From the NCBI GenBank assembly GCA_964642175.1, contig CAZXOK010000001.1, forward strand, positions 790,233-854,232: a stretch of 64,000 nucleotides of DNA. The letters run 5' to 3'. The first letter of the stretch is position 1; each line of letters starts with the position of its first letter. Made by a program: the position numbers and the translations under genes. This document shows, piece by piece, positions 63,648-64,000 of the stretch. Below the pieces are notes generated by a model. It saw nothing but the letters and a program-made list of their open reading frames with translations, did not search any database and was not told the DNA's origin. The stretch comes from JANQGG01 sp964642175. GTDB lineage: Bacteria > Bacteroidota > Chlorobiia > Chlorobiales > Chloroherpetonaceae.

Positions 63648-63706
63648 AAAATCTTTTTTATTGAGATAGGTATGGGCATGTTGAAAAATGTTGTAAGACA
63701 ATAAGT

Positions 63707-63729
63707 CCCACGTGGATAGGCCACGTGGG
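63707..63729. repeat. Perfect palindromic hairpin with CACGTG arms
   Basis: CCCACGTGG and CCACGTGGG pair over nine bases around ATAGG. Neither side has a T-run, so it is not a standard terminator. Each arm contains the self-complementary CACGTG. It stands between the micro-ORF repeat and the small hypothetical gene. Confidence 0.85.
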
Positions 63730-63759
63730 TCTAAACTTCTTAGATTCTAACCTATGGTT

Positions 63760-63859
63760 NNNNNNNNNNNNNNNNNNNNNNNNNNNNNNNNNNNNNNNNN
63801 NNNNNNNNNNNNNNNNNNNNNNNNNNNNNNNNNNNNNNNNNNNNNNNNNNNNNNNNNNN
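63760..63859. other. Assembly gap of 100 N
   Basis: Exactly 100 N, the conventional size for a gap of unknown length. Its flanks match adjacent blocks of the tandem repeat, so either nothing or a whole number of repeat units is missing. Confidence 0.98.
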
Positions 63860-63861
63860 TA

Positions 63862-63906
63862 TAACCAAGGTTGAATGATGCCACCGATTAAGCCTAAAAT
63901 ATCCAT
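63862..63906 (-). CDS. Micro-ORF copy 1: 15-residue hydrophobic peptide
   Basis: The ATG at 63906 opens a frame reading MDILGLIGGIIQPWL. The stop falls on the gap edge (TA then N), but in the second copy the same position is TAA, so it almost certainly ends there. The peptide is hydrophobic, with one acidic residue, paired Gly and a terminal Pro-Trp-Leu. No clear Shine-Dalgarno lies close upstream. It may be a small membrane-active peptide or a leader peptide; translation is not proven. Confidence 0.45.
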
Positions 63907-63964
63907 AAGGTGTTTTGTTTTTTGGGTTAATGAAATGTTTCCTTTTTAGATTCTAACCTATGGT

Positions 63965-64000
63965 TTATAACCAAGGTTGAATGATGCCACCGATTAAGCC
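63965..64000 (-). CDS. Micro-ORF copy 2, 5' end cut by window edge
   Basis: The visible part reads GLIGGIIQPWL then TAA, identical to codons 5-15 of copy 1. The first four codons lie beyond the window. This copy shows the intact stop codon that the gap hides in copy 1. Confidence 0.45.
   Translation of the reverse strand, partial: GLIGGIIQPWL

Larger units (their letters stand above)
63741..64000 (-). repeat. Tandem 106-base repeat, at least two units, broken by an assembly gap
   Basis: The 35 bases from 63860 recur exactly at 63966-64000, 106 bases apart. The 19 bases at 63741-63759, just left of the gap, recur exactly at 63947-63965. In the right-hand copy the two blocks are directly joined, showing what the gap interrupts. 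Each unit holds a 15-codon minus-strand reading frame and an imperfect inverted repeat (AACCTATGGTT / AACCAAGGTT) that spans its stop. The number of units is unknown. Confidence 0.9.

Noticed and set aside
63658..63906. An 82-residue protein reading through the N gap
   Set aside because: The frame is open only because N is unreadable. The second copy shows a TAA at the same place, so the peptide ends after 15 residues.
1..64000. CRISPR array, integrase, transposase or rRNA operon
   Set aside because: None was seen. The only direct repeats found are the 106-base units at the right end, and these lack the regular short repeat-spacer layout of CRISPR.

Overview
The window carries about 47 protein genes, one tRNA and a short tandem repeat that runs into an assembly gap. 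The gene content points to a Gram-negative bacterium of the FCB group (Bacteroidota, Rhodothermota/Balneolota, Chlorobiota and relatives). It makes lipid A (lpxB) and a DAP-type peptidoglycan (mpl, dapA). It has secreted proteins with lamin-tail and FlgD-like C-terminal domains, a two-component-propeller kinase, a short eukaryote/archaeal-like ProRS, and a two-gene Rieske/cytochrome b operon without cytochrome c1. The RuBisCO-like protein closely resembles, from memory, that of green sulfur bacteria, but no photosynthesis gene is visible. The exact phylum cannot be settled from this window.

Layout. 1-7.1 kb: OPT-family transporter (cut by the left edge) with an SDR reductase, a SOS1-like Na+/H+ antiporter with a cyclic-nucleotide domain followed by a LolD-like ATPase, a Cys-rich small protein, and an NCS2 purine permease. 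7.3-9.2 kb: oxidative-stress group (a cysteine-less fRMsr-like GAF protein, AhpC, AhpD). 9.2-18.6 kb: map, proS, a DUF4412-like protein, prmC, a 3-hydroxyacyl-CoA dehydrogenase, hrcA-grpE-dnaJ-iscX and a flavodoxin. 18.7-23.6 kb: fcl/gmd for GDP-fucose, GAPDH, and mpl. 23.6-31 kb: signalling block with a large propeller kinase that overlaps mpl, two soluble GGDEF proteins and a second LolD-like ATPase. 31-38.6 kb: a class I amidotransferase, an outer-membrane-type protein, the yjbQ/RuBisCO-like pair, and a 1216-residue GH13 protein. 38.7-45 kb: kinase/double-receiver pair, petC-petB, a CrtC-like protein. 45-50.6 kb: tRNA-Phe, gltX, oligopeptidase B, a phosphohexomutase. 50.7-62.9 kb: lpxB, putA, a VOC protein, an orphan protein, dapA, recN, an M61 peptidase, a lamin-tail secreted protein and a VWA membrane protein. 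63-64 kb: two small proteins, a perfect hairpin, and tandem 106-bp units each encoding a 15-residue hydrophobic peptide, interrupted by 100 N.

Most of the window is ordinary housekeeping. The points most worth following are the tandem micro-ORF repeat at the right end, the yjbQ/RuBisCO-like operon, the GH13 protein with an altered catalytic region IV and a basic tail, the fRMsr homologue lacking all three catalytic cysteines, the response regulator whose second receiver has Glu at the phosphorylation site, and the Rieske/cytochrome b pair with unusual cofactor-site residues. Family assignments come from motif recognition only. No database search was run.
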